Shown here in pieces: positions 8,851-18,303 of a DNA stretch of 64,000 bases (the first letter of the stretch is position 1; the number at the start of each line of letters is the position of its first letter). Position numbers and translations under genes: made by a program. The notes below the pieces were generated by a model that saw only the letters and a list, made by a program, of their open reading frames with translations, was not told the DNA's origin and searched no databases. Source of the stretch: Dorea sp. AM10-31. Its GTDB lineage: Bacteria > Bacillota > Clostridia > Lachnospirales > Lachnospiraceae. The stretch is from positions 37,844 through 101,843 of the forward strand of contig NZ_QTUV01000007.1 of NCBI RefSeq assembly GCF_003435815.1, written 5' to 3'.

Positions 8851-9192
8851 ATGAGACAGTTGAGAAGATGTATGCTGGTAGTGTTGTGTGTCTGCGTGAT
8901 GGGTGCACTGACAGGCTGTGGAAATGACAATGCAGATAATAAGGCTACAGACTACAATGGTGATCGTACAAATGATGCGACAAATGGAACAGCAGACGAT
9001 ACGAAAAATGATGATGGAGTCGCAGATGAGATTGGTGATGATATTGAAGACGGAGCTGAAGACATCAAAGATGATGTAGAAGATGGCTTTGACGGCACAG
9101 ATAACAATGCAGATCAGAAGACAGATAAAGCAACAGACAAAAAGACAACGGATCAGAAGACAGACAAAACAACAAAAAAAGATAAGAAATAA
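8851..9192 (+). CDS. Small acidic lipoprotein of unknown function
   Basis: The 113-residue protein starts with a lipoprotein signal: basic MRQLRR, a hydrophobic core, and the lipobox LTGC with Cys at about residue 24. Lgt and Lsp would anchor it to the outer face of the membrane. The mature part is low complexity, rich in Asp, Asn and Thr, strongly acidic in the middle, and ends in a Lys/Asp/Thr tail (TDKKTTDQKTDKTTKK). This charge-segregated disorder suggests a tether or spacer rather than an enzyme. I recognise no family. A good AAAGGGAG site and a strong downstream terminator suggest it is monocistronic. Confidence 0.75.
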   Translation: MRQLRRCMLVVLCVCVMGALTGCGNDNADNKATDYNGDRTNDATNGTADDTKNDDGVADEIGDDIEDGAEDIKDDVEDGFDGTDNNADQKTDKATDKKTTDQKTDKTTKKDKK

Positions 9193-9198
9193 TGAGAC

Positions 9199-9241
9199 AG
9201 CACACCGCCTTTTCTTTTTTTTGAAAAGGCGGTGTGCTATA
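9199..9241 (+). terminator. Terminator of the lipoprotein gene
   Basis: Sixteen-base perfect arms (9199-9214 and 9223-9238) enclose an all-T loop of eight. The stem is GC-rich in the middle (CACCGCC). The trailing T-run is short, and the large T-run is in the loop. Confidence 0.75.
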
Positions 9242-9248
9242 ATAATGC

Positions 9249-9420
9249 AATGATACCAAGGTCAAAAGGTCGAAAGCCGCATGAGCTTGCTCATAAGTGG
9301 CTGTATGACCTTGGGACCTGCCCCAATATGAGCATAAAAGTGGGATTGTGATCCCACGATATGCGAATAGTGGGCAGAATTGTGAGAGTGCGTAGCACGG
9401 AACAATTCGTGGGTATCATT
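9249..9420. ncRNA. Structured 172-nt intergenic element, family unknown
   Basis: The ends AATGATACC (9249-9257) and GGTATCATT (9412-9420) pair perfectly and close a multibranch fold. Inside are a 7-bp stem 9258-9264/9306-9312 capped by hairpin 9275-9302; a 6-bp stem 9318-9323/9372-9377 enclosing 9332-9336/9360-9364 and the GTGGGAT/ATCCCAC hairpin (9340-9357); and a 7-bp stem 9377-9383/9402-9408 with inner GTGC/GCAC. AAGGTC occurs twice (9258, 9266) and can pair with two GACCT copies (9307, 9315), giving alternative folds. The strand is not evident. It could be a structured RNA or a non-autonomous palindromic repeat. It does not carry T-box, 6S or tmRNA hallmarks that I can see. Confidence 0.45.
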
Positions 9421-9483
9421 ATTAAATGTAGTTGGGCTTTATCCACTAGTAGTGTAATCGTAAAGAAGGAGTGACGCAGATTT

Positions 9484-10257
9484 ATGAGATTCAGACCATG
9501 TATTGACATTCATAATGGAAAAGTAAAACAAATCGTAGGCGGAAGCTTAAGAGACGAAGGTAATCAGGCAACAGAAAATTTTGCGTCTGAAATGGATGCG
9601 GATTATTACGCAGATTTATACAGGAAAGATAGCTTGAAAGGCGGGCATATCATATTGCTGAATCCGCCTTCTTCCGAATATTATAAGAAGACACTGGAAC
9701 AGGCAGAAAAAGCATTACGGGCATATCCCGGCGGGATGCAGATCGGCGGTGGGGTTACGGCGGAGAATGCTTCCGGCTATATTAAAAAAGGTGCAAGCCA
9801 TGTAATCGTAACTTCTTATGTATTTAAAGGTGGTAAGATCCGCTGGGATGCGCTGGAGAAGCTGAAAAGAGAAGTAGGAAAAGAACATGTAGTCATTGAT
9901 GTAAGCTGCCGGAAAAAAGATGGGCAGTATTACATTGTGACAGACCGGTGGCAGACATTTACAGATGTTGTCCTGAATGAACAGATATTAAAGGAACTGG
10001 CGGAATACAGTGATGAATTCCTTGTGCATGGTGTGGATGTAGAGGGAAAGGCAGCCGGTGTGGACAAGCATCTGGCTGAACTTCTCGGCAGATATCATGG
10101 CAATCCGGTTACATATGCGGGGGGGATCGGAAGCATGGAGGATTTAGAGCAATTTGCGCATCTGACAAAAGGATGTCTGGACTTTACAATCGGCAGTGCC
10201 CTTGATCTTTTTGGCGGAACGCTTCCGTATGAAAAAGTCCGGAAATATCGTTCGTAA
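9484..10257 (+). CDS. hisA: HisA-type isomerase, eukaryotic (HIS6-like) form
   Basis: This enzyme isomerises ProFAR to PRFAR, a step of histidine synthesis. The 257-residue half-barrel protein begins MRFRPCIDIHNGKVKQIVGG, with the catalytic Asp in the first strand. It has IGGGV and TYAGGIGSMEDLE, the phosphate-binding and second-half motifs. The sequence style (GGSLRDE, LNPPSSEYYKKT) matches the eukaryotic-type HisA family rather than the usual bacterial HisA. No other his gene is nearby, so it stands alone, preceded by the structured element. The ribosome site AAGGAG lies about 12 bases before the ATG, slightly far. Confidence 0.85.
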   Translation: MRFRPCIDIHNGKVKQIVGGSLRDEGNQATENFASEMDADYYADLYRKDSLKGGHIILLNPPSSEYYKKTLEQAEKALRAYPGGMQIGGGVTAENASGYIKKGASHVIVTSYVFKGGKIRWDALEKLKREVGKEHVVIDVSCRKKDGQYYIVTDRWQTFTDVVLNEQILKELAEYSDEFLVHGVDVEGKAAGVDKHLAELLGRYHGNPVTYAGGIGSMEDLEQFAHLTKGCLDFTIGSALDLFGGTLPYEKVRKYRS

Positions 10258-10295
10258 AGGAAGTGTTACCAGTTTGTAAACACTTTATAAATTGG

Positions 10296-10324
10296 TTGAA
10301 TTGAGATTCGGATAGTGCTAGAAT
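10296..10324 (+). promoter_or_regulatory. Sigma-A promoter of secA
   Basis: TTGAAT (10296-10301) and TAGAAT (10319-10324) are separated by 17 bases, about 40 bases before secA. A weak AAGTGTT/AACACTT hairpin (10261-10285) just upstream may end hisA transcription. Confidence 0.7.
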
Positions 10325-10364
10325 AAAATTTGAGTAAATTTACAAATAAGGAGTATATATCAAC

Positions 10365-12929
10365 ATGGGTTTTATACAGAAAATATTTGGAACACACAGT
10401 GAACATGAGCTGAAGAGAATTTATCCGATCGCAGATGCGGTTGAGGCGTTAGAACCGCAGATGCAGAGCCTGTCAGATGAAGAATTAAGAGCGAAGACAA
10501 AAGAATTCAAAGACAGACTTGCTGGCGGAGAAACATTAGATGATATCCTTCCAGAGGCATTTGCAGTTGTGCGTGAAGCAGCATACCGTACTCTGGGAAT
10601 GAAGCCATACAGAGTACAGATCATCGGTGGTATTGTCCTGCATCAGGGACGTATCGCAGAGATGAAGACTGGTGAAGGAAAGACACTTGTATCAACGTTG
10701 CCGGCATATCTGAATGCGCTGACCGGTGAAGGTGTGCAGATCGTAACAGTCAATGATTATCTGGCAAAGCGTGATGCTGAGTGGATGGGACAGGTTCATG
10801 AGTTTCTTGGACTGACCGTAGGCGTAGTTCTGAATGAGATGGACAATGACGAGCGAAGAGATGCATATAACTGCGATATCACATATGTAACGAACAATGA
10901 ACTTGGATTTGATTATCTGAGAGATAACATGGTAATTTACAAGGAACAGCTTGTACAGAGAGGTATGAAATTTGCCATTATCGATGAGGTTGACTCGGTA
11001 TTGATCGATGAAGCAAGAACTCCGCTTATTATTTCCGGACAGAGTGGCAAATCTACAAAGCTTTACGAAGCGTGTGATATTCTCGCACGTCAGTTAGAAC
11101 GTGGTGAAGCTAGTGGGGAGTTCTCCAAAATGAATGCAATCCTTGGTGAAGATATTGAAGAGACCGGAGATTTCATTGTTAACGAGAAAGAAAAGAACAT
11201 CAACCTTACAGAAGATGGTGTGAAGAAAGTAGAGAAGTTCTTCCATATTGAGAACCTGGCAGATGCAGAAAACCTGGAGATCCAGCATAATATTATTCTG
11301 GCACTGCGTGCACACAATCTGATGTTTCGTGACAAAGACTATGTTGTAAAAGATGATGAAGTACTGATCGTTGATGAGTTCACCGGACGTATTATGCCGG
11401 GACGTCGTTATTCTGACGGACTTCATCAGGCGATTGAAGCGAAAGAGCATGTAAAAGTTAAGAGAGAGAGTAAGACTCTTGCGACGATTACGTTCCAGAA
11501 TTTATTTAACAAATATGAGAAGAAGTCCGGTATGACAGGTACTGCTCTGACAGAGGAGAAGGAGTTCCGTGAGATTTACGGAATGGATGTTGTAGAGATT
11601 CCTACAAATAAACCGGTTATCCGGAAGGATCTGGAAGATGCTGTATACAAAACAGAAAAGGAAAAATTCAAAGCTGTATGTGATGCAATCGAAGAAGCGC
11701 ATGCAAAACATCAGCCGGTACTGGTTGGTACGATTACAATTGAGAATTCCGAACTTCTCAGTGGTATGCTAAAACGTCGTGGAATCAAGCACAATGTATT
11801 AAATGCGAAATTCCATGAACTGGAAGCTGAGATTGTTGCACAGGCAGGTATCCATGATGCAGTTACGATCGCAACAAACATGGCTGGTCGTGGTACGGAT
11901 ATTAAACTGGACGATGAAGCCAGAGAAGCAGGCGGACTGAAGATTATCGGGACAGAGCGTCATGAATCCAGACGTATTGATAATCAGCTTCGTGGACGTT
12001 CGGGACGTCAGGGAGACCCGGGAGAATCCAGATTCTATATTTCACTGGAAGATGATCTGATGCGTTTGTTCGGATCTGAACGTCTGATGAGTGTATTTAA
12101 TGCACTTGGTGTAGAAGAAGGAGAACAGATACAGCATAAGATGTTATCCAGTGCGATTCAGAAAGCACAGGAGAAGATCGAGAGTAACAACTTCGGAATC
12201 CGTAAAAATCTGTTAGAGTATGATCAGGTAATGAACGAGCAGAGAGAGATCATTTATGAAGAAAGAAGACATGTACTGGATGGAGACAACATGCGTGATT
12301 CTATTTTCCATATGATGAATGATTATATTGAGAATACTGTAGATATGATCGTAAGTCCGGATCAGGATTATGAAGAGTTTAATCTGGTAGAACTGAACCG
12401 CAATATCTTAGAGACAATTCCAATGGAACCTCTGGCACCGGAAGATGTCAAGGGACTGTCACCGAAGAAGCTGAAACATCTGTTAAAAGAGCGTGCAGCA
12501 AAAGCATACGAAGTAAAAGAGGCGGAGTATCAGGAACCAGAACAGGTACGTGAGATCGAGCGTGTGATCCTGCTTAAGGTTATTGATGCAAAATGGATGG
12601 ATCATATCGATGATATGGATCAGCTCCGTCAGGGAATTGGTCTGCAGGCTTATGGACAGAGAGATCCGAAGGTAGAATATAAGATGATCGGATATGAGAT
12701 GTTCGGCGAGATGACACAGAGCATCTCTGCTGACACCGTACGTGCACTGTTCCATGTAAGGCTGGAAGAAAAAGTAGAACGTGAACAGGTTGCACAGGTT
12801 ACAGGAACGAATAAAGACGATTCCGCAGCACATACTCCGAAGAAGAGAGCAGAGAAAAAGGTATATCCAAACGATCCGTGTCCGTGTGGAAGCGGTAAGA
12901 AATACAAACAGTGTTGTGGCAGAAAGTAA
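10365..12929 (+). CDS. secA: Preprotein translocase ATPase SecA
   Basis: SecA drives secretory proteins through SecYEG with ATP. The 854-residue protein has the first nucleotide-binding fold with MKTGEGKT (Walker A at 101-107) and Walker [16 protein letters not shown], the preprotein-crosslinking region, and NBF2 with [12 protein letters not shown]. It ends in the zinc-binding tail [16 protein letters not shown], used for SecB or lipid contact. Length is normal. It has its own promoter, and prfB follows 62 bases later, as in many Firmicutes. Confidence 0.98.
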   Translation: MGFIQKIFGTHSEHELKRIYPIADAVEALEPQMQSLSDEELRAKTKEFKDRLAGGETLDDILPEAFAVVREAAYRTLGMKPYRVQIIGGIVLHQGRIAEMKTGEGKTLVSTLPAYLNALTGEGVQIVTVNDYLAKRDAEWMGQVHEFLGLTVGVVLNEMDNDERRDAYNCDITYVTNNELGFDYLRDNMVIYKEQLVQRGMKFAIIDEVDSVLIDEARTPLIISGQSGKSTKLYEACDILARQLERGEASGEFSKMNAILGEDIEETGDFIVNEKEKNINLTEDGVKKVEKFFHIENLADAENLEIQHNIILALRAHNLMFRDKDYVVKDDEVLIVDEFTGRIMPGRRYSDGLHQAIEAKEHVKVKRESKTLATITFQNLFNKYEKKSGMTGTALTEEKEFREIYGMDVVEIPTNKPVIRKDLEDAVYKTEKEKFKAVCDAIEEAHAKHQPVLVGTITIENSELLSGMLKRRGIKHNVLNAKFHELEAEIVAQAGIHDAVTIATNMAGRGTDIKLDDEAREAGGLKIIGTERHESRRIDNQLRGRSGRQGDPGESRFYISLEDDLMRLFGSERLMSVFNALGVEEGEQIQHKMLSSAIQKAQEKIESNNFGIRKNLLEYDQVMNEQREIIYEERRHVLDGDNMRDSIFHMMNDYIENTVDMIVSPDQDYEEFNLVELNRNILETIPMEPLAPEDVKGLSPKKLKHLLKERAAKAYEVKEAEYQEPEQVREIERVILLKVIDAKWMDHIDDMDQLRQGIGLQAYGQRDPKVEYKMIGYEMFGEMTQSISADTVRALFHVRLEEKVEREQVAQVTGTNKDDSAAHTPKKRAEKKVYPNDPCPCGSGKKYKQCCGRK

Positions 12930-12991
12930 GAGCCACAGCCTGTAAACAGAATACAAAAATGAGAATATAAAAAGAAAGAGGTGAAGCAAAA

Positions 12992-14099
12992 GTGGTTGAA
13001 TTAGATCAGCTTAAGAGCATTTATAATGCTTACGAAGAACCTCTTGCCGAGATGAGGGATTCACTTTGACGTCGCCGGCAAGGAGAAAAGGATCGAAGAG
13101 CTGGAGCGCAAGGTAGAGGAACCGGATTTCTGGAATGATCCGGAAGAATCCCAGAAGATTATGAAAGAACTGAAGGATCTGAAAGAACTTACAGAGAAGA
13201 TCCGCACGCTTTATACCGGATATGAAGATGTGGCGATTCTTTTGGAAATGGGATATGAAGAAGAGGATCCTTCTATAGTGAAAGAAATTGAACAGGAATG
13301 GAAGAAGTTCGAAACGCTTTTTGAAGAACTTCGTATCCAGACATTGTTGTCAGGTGAATATGATTCCTGCAATGCGATCATGACGATTCACGCAGGCGCC
13401 GGAGGAACCGAATCCTGTGACTGGGCAGGTATGCTCTATCGTATGTATAACCGCTGGGCAGAACAGAGAGGGTTCGCGTTAAAAGTACTGGATTATCTGG
13501 ATGGAGATATTACCGGAATTAAGACAGTAACGTTTGAAGTGAATGGTGAGAATGCCTATGGCTATTTGAAATCTGAAAAAGGCGTACACCGTCTGGTTCG
13601 TATTTCGCCGTTTAATTCGGCTGGGAAACGGCAGACATCATTTGCTTCCTGTGATGTTGTTCCGGACATAGAAGATGATATTGATATTGACATTGCAGAC
13701 GAGGATCTGAAGATCGACACATACCGTGCCAGCGGTGCGGGTGGTCAGCATGTTAATAAGACATCTTCGGCAATTCGTATTACGCATCTGCCTACCGGGA
13801 TTGTTGTGCAGTGCCAGAACGAACGCTCGCAGCATCACAACAAAGAAAAAGCGATGCAGATGCTGAAAGCAAAGCTTCAGCTTATGAAAGAGCAGGAACA
13901 GGCAGAAAAAGTGTCAGATATCCGTGGTGAGATCAAGGAGATTGGATTTGGAAACCAGATAAGATCTTATGTAATGCAGCCGTATACACTTGTCAAGGAT
14001 CACAGAACCGGTCAGGAAAACAGTAATGTAAATGCGGTGCTGGATGGGGATATTGACGCATTTATTAATGCATATCTGAAACAGAAAGCGGAAAGATAA
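12992..14099 (+). CDS. prfB: Peptide chain release factor 2, programmed +1 frameshift
   Basis: RF2 reads UGA and UAA stops. Translation starts at GTG 12992 (AGAGGTG upstream) and runs 25 codons to an in-frame TGA at 13067-13069. The slippery CTT-TGA-C (13064-13070) is preceded by a Shine-Dalgarno-like GAGGGA (13054-13059), the classic autoregulatory signal. When RF2 is scarce, ribosomes shift +1 onto GAC (13068) and continue to 14099. The total is 368 residues, normal for RF2. The peptide anticodon and the GGQ motif (SGAGGQHVNK) lie in the second frame. A standard gene caller would report only the downstream part. hom begins 11 bases after the stop. Confidence 0.95.
13054..13070 (+). promoter_or_regulatory. 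prfB recoding signal
   Basis: The SD-like GAGGGA, a 4-base spacer, then CTT TGA C give a +1 frameshift at the 26th codon. The zero frame stops at TGA and the +1 frame continues as D-V-A-G-K-E. Confidence 0.93.
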
Positions 14100-14110
14100 A
14101 GGAGAGATAT

Positions 14111-15340
14111 ATGGTAAATATTGCAGTTTTGGGTTATGGAACCGTAGGCTCCGGTGTCGTAGAAGTAATTGATACAAATGGAGCAGGAATTAATCAGAGA
14201 ATTGGTGAGAAACTTCAGGTGAAGTATGTCCTGGATCTGAAAGATTTTCCGGGAGATCCGGTGCAGGAGAAGATTGTCCATGATTTTGAGACGATCATAC
14301 AGGATGAAGAGATTAATATTGTTGTAGAAGTGATGGGGGGAATTGAACCTGCTTATACATTTGTAAAGAGAAGTCTTCTGGCGGGAAAAAGCGTTGCAAC
14401 TTCAAACAAGGCTCTTGTAGCGAAACACGGTGCAGAGCTGTTGTCGATTGCAAAAGAAAAGAACATTAATTTCCTGTTTGAAGCAAGTGTAGGCGGCGGA
14501 ATCCCGATCATCCGTCCGCTCAATTCATCTCTGACAGCGGACGAGATTGAGGAGATCACAGGTATTTTAAATGGTACAACAAATTATATGCTGACAAAGA
14601 TGTTCTATGAAGGAGCTGATTATGACACGGTTCTGAAAGAGGCACAGGCGAATGGTTATGCGGAGCGCAATCCGGAAGCGGATGTGGAAGGATATGATGC
14701 CTGCCGTAAAATTGCAATTTTATCTTCTCTGATCAGTGGAAATCAGGTTGACTTTGAAGACATTTACTGTGAAGGAATTACGAAGATCACGACAGAGGAT
14801 ATGAAATACGCCAAGGCAATGGGAACAACGATCAAGCTGCTCGCTTCCAGCAAGAGAGACGGCAGCAGACTGCATGCGATCGTTGCGCCTTGCATGCTTT
14901 ATCCGGAACATCCACTGTACAATGTAAATGGAGTGTTCAATGCGATTTTTGTACATGGTAATGTTCTTGGTGATGCAATGTTTTATGGAAGCGGTGCCGG
15001 TAAACTGCCGACAGCAAGTGCAGTTGTAGCAGATGTTGTAGATGCAGCAAAACACCTGAACCGCAATATTATGACAATGTGGAAACAGGAAAAACTGACG
15101 CTGGAAGATAAAGGTGATGCCAAACGCAGATTCTTCATCCGCATGAAAGGTGATGAAGAAGAGATGCGGAAAGATCTGGAATATTCCTTTGGAGAGATCG
15201 AAATCGTGAAAGTTCCGGGATTAGAAGGTGAATTTGGAATTGTAACGCCGGTTATGATGGAAGGTGATTATGATACAAGAGCAAACCGGTACAAAGATCA
15301 GATCTTACATATGATAAGGATTGAAGATCAGAAAGCATAA
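14111..15340 (+). CDS. hom: Homoserine dehydrogenase
   Basis: Hom reduces aspartate semialdehyde to homoserine, the branch to threonine and methionine. The 409-residue protein has an N-terminal Rossmann motif VLGYGTVGSGV (6-16), the catalytic domain with GILNGTTNYML and AQANGYAERNPEADVEG, and a C-terminal ACT-like region (about 325-405) that usually gives threonine feedback control. It overlaps nothing but is tightly packed (AAAGGAG just after the prfB stop). lysC follows after 17 bases, so hom-lysC form one aspartate-family unit. Confidence 0.96.
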   Translation: MVNIAVLGYGTVGSGVVEVIDTNGAGINQRIGEKLQVKYVLDLKDFPGDPVQEKIVHDFETIIQDEEINIVVEVMGGIEPAYTFVKRSLLAGKSVATSNKALVAKHGAELLSIAKEKNINFLFEASVGGGIPIIRPLNSSLTADEIEEITGILNGTTNYMLTKMFYEGADYDTVLKEAQANGYAERNPEADVEGYDACRKIAILSSLISGNQVDFEDIYCEGITKITTEDMKYAKAMGTTIKLLASSKRDGSRLHAIVAPCMLYPEHPLYNVNGVFNAIFVHGNVLGDAMFYGSGAGKLPTASAVVADVVDAAKHLNRNIMTMWKQEKLTLEDKGDAKRRFFIRMKGDEEEMRKDLEYSFGEIEIVKVPGLEGEFGIVTPVMMEGDYDTRANRYKDQILHMIRIEDQKA

Positions 15341-15357
15341 GAAAAGAGGGCAAGCGA

Positions 15358-16566
15358 ATGTTAATTGTAAAGAAATTCGGCGGCAGTTCTGTTGCGAATA
15401 AAGAACGTATTTTCAATGTTGCCAGACGATGCATTGAAGATTATAAAGCAGGACATGATGTAGTAGTTGTATTATCCGCAATGGGAGATACTACAGATAA
15501 TCTGATAGAAATGGCACATGATATTAATCCGGCTGCTAAGAAGCGAGAACTGGATATGCTTCTGACAACCGGAGAGCAGGTATCCGTATCGCTTATGGCT
15601 ATGGCGATGCAGGCACTGGATGTTCCGGCGGTATCCTTGAATGCATTTCAGGTTATGATGCATTCTACATCCAGATATGGAAATGCTCGTTTTAAACGCG
15701 TAGATACAGAGCGTATCCAGCATGAACTGGATTCCCGGAAGATTGTTATTGTCACCGGTTTTCAGGGAGTTAACAAATACGATGATATTACGACTCTGGG
15801 ACGTGGTGGATCTGACACAACAGCAGTTGCGCTAGCTTCAGTTCTTCATGCAGATAAATGCGAGATTTATACAGATGTTGAAGGTGTTTATACAGCAGAT
15901 CCACGTGTAGTAAAGAATGCAAGAAAACTCGATGTCATCACATATGACGAGATGCTGGAGCTGGCAAGTCTGGGAGCCAAAGTATTGCACAACCGTTCCG
16001 TAGAGATGGCAAAGAAATATAATGTAGAATTAGTAGTACGTTCCAGCCTGACAGAGGCAGAAGGAACAGTAGTCAAGGAGGCAGCCAAGATGGAAAAACT
16101 GTTAGTAACGGGAGTCGCAGCAGATGCAAATACAGCCAGGATTTCAGTGATCGGTGTAGAAGATAAACCGGGCACGGCATTTGTAATATTTAATACACTT
16201 GCAAAGAACAATATTAATGTAGATATTATTCTCCAGTCTGTAGGAAGAGAAGGAACAAAAGATATTTCCTTTACGGTTGCATCAGATGATCTGGATCGTG
16301 CACTTGAAATACTGAACGAGAACAAGGAGCGTCTGACGATTCAGGAGATTACTTGTAATAAGAATGTTGCAAAATTATCAGTGGTTGGAGCTGGAATGAT
16401 GAGTAACCCGGGAGTTGCAGCCAAGATGTTCGAATCTCTCTACAACTCAAGGGTTAATATTAATATGATCTCGACTTCTGAAATCAGAATTACTGTACTG
16501 GTAGATGAGAAAGACATCGAGAAAGCGATGAACGCAGTACATGATGGATTCATTATGACGGAATAA
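15358..16566 (+). CDS. lysC: Aspartokinase
   Basis: Aspartokinase phosphorylates aspartate, the first step for lysine, threonine and methionine. The 402-residue monofunctional enzyme shows KKFGGSSV (5-12), the TTGEQVSVSL stretch and GRGGSDTTAVALA. Two ACT domains in the last third (from about 265) bind feedback effectors. It follows hom directly and is convergent with the XRE gene, with only 7 bases between stops. No lysine riboswitch or T-box precedes it. Confidence 0.97.
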   Translation: MLIVKKFGGSSVANKERIFNVARRCIEDYKAGHDVVVVLSAMGDTTDNLIEMAHDINPAAKKRELDMLLTTGEQVSVSLMAMAMQALDVPAVSLNAFQVMMHSTSRYGNARFKRVDTERIQHELDSRKIVIVTGFQGVNKYDDITTLGRGGSDTTAVALASVLHADKCEIYTDVEGVYTADPRVVKNARKLDVITYDEMLELASLGAKVLHNRSVEMAKKYNVELVVRSSLTEAEGTVVKEAAKMEKLLVTGVAADANTARISVIGVEDKPGTAFVIFNTLAKNNINVDIILQSVGREGTKDISFTVASDDLDRALEILNENKERLTIQEITCNKNVAKLSVVGAGMMSNPGVAAKMFESLYNSRVNINMISTSEIRITVLVDEKDIEKAMNAVHDGFIMTE

Positions 16567-16573
16567 TCGTCTG

Positions 16574-16972
16574 TTAAGGTTTGTTTGAAAGAAAACCGGC
16601 AAGAATCTGTTTGTTTTCTTCAGAGAGTGCACGATATTTAATAATAAAGTCAAGCTCTTCTCTGGAAAGATAAATGGAATTGCCGGTATTTTTTTCTTTT
16701 GCCATAACTACATACGGAATATATTCTTCTCCGGTTTTCAAAGCGCTTGTGTGATAAGTACTCTGAAGATTATCAAGGACCAGTTCATCGATAGAAATCC
16801 GATAAAATCTGGATATATGTAACAGCGAATCCAGATCCGGGGTTCGTTTGCTCGTTTCATAATTTGAATAAGCCTGTCTGGAGATATTCAGCAGACTGCT
16901 CAGATCATCCTGAGTCAGTTTGTGTTTTGTCCTTAAAAATCGTAAGTTATTAGCAAGCTGTATATTGGACAT
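16574..16972 (-). CDS. XRE-family transcriptional regulator
   Basis: The 132-residue protein has an N-terminal Cro/CI-type helix-turn-helix (about 8-60: LRTKHKLTQDDLSSLLNISR, then YSNYETSKRTPDLDSLLHIS). The C-terminal region (about 75-130) of unknown fold ends in an amphipathic YRALSEENKQILAGFL helix often seen in such regulators. The start is supported by GGAGGTG. An 8-bp inverted repeat lies across its own promoter candidate (17011-17033), suggesting autoregulation. Neighbours give no hint of its regulon. It is probably a chromosomal regulator rather than a phage repressor, since no phage genes are close. Confidence 0.85.
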   Translation of the reverse strand: MSNIQLANNLRFLRTKHKLTQDDLSSLLNISRQAYSNYETSKRTPDLDSLLHISRFYRISIDELVLDNLQSTYHTSALKTGEEYIPYVVMAKEKNTGNSIYLSREELDFIIKYRALSEENKQILAGFLSNKP

Positions 16973-17005
16973 GGTATCACCTCCGTGCTTGAGTGTATGT
17001 TAGTT

Positions 17006-17033
17006 AGTATAGCAATTTACTAAAAAAATTGCT
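17006..17033 (-). promoter_or_regulatory. Candidate operator/promoter of the XRE gene
   Basis: AGCAATTT (17011-17018) and AAATTGCT (17026-17033) form an 8-bp inverted repeat with a 7-base centre. On the minus strand it abuts a TATACT -10 box (17011-17006), so a bound dimer would cover the polymerase site. Operator identity is inferred. Confidence 0.4.
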
Positions 17034-17083
17034 TTGTTTGCACCGAAATGTTTCAAAAGTGTATTTTAAACAAAAAGTTGCTG

Positions 17084-17533
17084 CTACATCTTGCTGAGAT
17101 TGCTGTTGTGGTATTCACCGGAGAAGGTAACATCCTTTCCGAACCAGTCAGGTGCGCAGAAAGTATTGGCACTTGTTTCATCCGGAAATTCTACTTCGGC
17201 AAGGATGAGTGGAGCAAGATCTCCTTCGAAGAGATCAAGCTCGATCGTCAGAATATCGGATAAAGGAATCATATACCGCTTCTTGCGAATCAGTCTTCCG
17301 TCAATCTTCGGCAACAGATGAAGATATGCTTTTTCTGTAAGCGGAAGATTGTATTCTTCCCTGGTCATAAGACCGGAAGATTTGTAAGTGAGTTCATATT
17401 TGTCATTGTCTTTGCGGATACGAATGACGGGGGTTGTGTTTAGATAACCCTGCTCAATGATTCGACAAGAAAAAGAATCCAGACGCAGATGTGCCGGTAA
17501 GTGTCGGATTAGATATTTGCGCTCGATTTCCAA
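17084..17533 (-). CDS. CYTH-domain protein
   Basis: The 149-residue protein opens with the CYTH/triphosphate-tunnel signature ExExK (E2, E4, K6) and has alternating charged beta strands (VIRIRKDNDKYELTYKS, GRLIRKKRYMIPL, LTIELDLFEGDL, LILAEVEF) expected of the barrel. Family members hydrolyse inorganic triphosphate or nucleoside triphosphates, and a few are adenylate cyclases. The short single-domain form most resembles bacterial triphosphatases. The start is TTG at 17533 after an AGGGGG site, because the signature requires it. It is divergent from the DJ-1 gene. Confidence 0.85.
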   Translation of the reverse strand: MEIERKYLIRHLPAHLRLDSFSCRIIEQGYLNTTPVIRIRKDNDKYELTYKSSGLMTREEYNLPLTEKAYLHLLPKIDGRLIRKKRYMIPLSDILTIELDLFEGDLAPLILAEVEFPDETSANTFCAPDWFGKDVTFSGEYHNSNLSKM

Positions 17534-17665
17534 TAGGAGTCCCCCTTTTTTGATACGACATACAGTTCTGTACTAATGATAATATAGTTTACACAAAAAG
17601 TAAACGGTGTTAATATTTATATTGGAAGAAAAATGCAAAAAATACGATGAAAGGAAGAAAAAGGA
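17534..17665. other. Divergent intergenic region CYTH / DJ-1
   Basis: A 132-bp AT-rich gap contains GTTTAC-N7-GTAAAC (about 17587-17605), a small inverted repeat that may be an operator. No promoter is strong enough to name. Confidence 0.3.
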
Positions 17666-18217
17666 ATGATAAAAGTAAGTGTGTTGCTGGCGGACGGCTT
17701 TGAAGAGATCGAAGCGCTGACCGTTGTTGATCTGCTCAGAAGAGCACAGATATATGTAGATACGATTTCTATCATGGAGGATTATACTGTACATGGTGCC
17801 CATGGTATTAATATACAGACAGAAGATCTGTTTGAAGAAGTGAACTTTGTGGAATCAGATATGATCGTGTTGCCGGGAGGAATGCCGGGAACAACGAATC
17901 TTAATGCACATGAAGGTGTCAGACGCGTAGTAAAGGATTTTGTAGCCGAAGGAAAGCCGATAGCAGCAATCTGTGCAGCTCCGACAGTGCTCGGTAATCT
18001 CGGATTATTAAAAGGAAAGAGAATTACCTGCTATCCGGGGGTGGAGACAGAGATCCAGGGAGCGGTTATGCTTCGCACACAGGTAGCAGTGGATGGCAAT
18101 ATTATTACAAGCCGGGGAGTAGGAACGGCGATAGCATTTGCTCTGAAACTAATCGAAGTGCTTGTTGGAGAAGACAAGTCAAGAGAGATTGCAGAAGCAA
18201 TTGTATATGAAAAATAA
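17666..18217 (+). CDS. DJ-1/PfpI family protein
   Basis: The 183-residue protein has the DJ-1 superfamily core: DGFEEIEA with the conserved Glu near residue 14, LPGGMPG, and the nucleophile elbow AICAAPTVLG with reactive Cys103. It resembles the YajL/ThiJ group, implicated in protein or metabolite repair and oxidative-stress protection. The exact reaction is debated. A GGAAG-type site precedes the ATG. It is probably monocistronic. Confidence 0.88.
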   Translation: MIKVSVLLADGFEEIEALTVVDLLRRAQIYVDTISIMEDYTVHGAHGINIQTEDLFEEVNFVESDMIVLPGGMPGTTNLNAHEGVRRVVKDFVAEGKPIAAICAAPTVLGNLGLLKGKRITCYPGVETEIQGAVMLRTQVAVDGNIITSRGVGTAIAFALKLIEVLVGEDKSREIAEAIVYEK

Positions 18218-18303
18218 AAAGCACCGGGAGGAGCAGAAATATCTGCAGAAAGTGTATAGAAATTCCCGAAAAAACAGTTTTTTTCACAGATAAAAACTAA
18301 GGG

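Noticed and set aside
9249..9420. tmRNA, 6S RNA or T-box at the structured element
   Set aside because: No Ala tag reading frame or CCA end, no long rod with central bubble, and no T-box AGGGTGGNACC motif.
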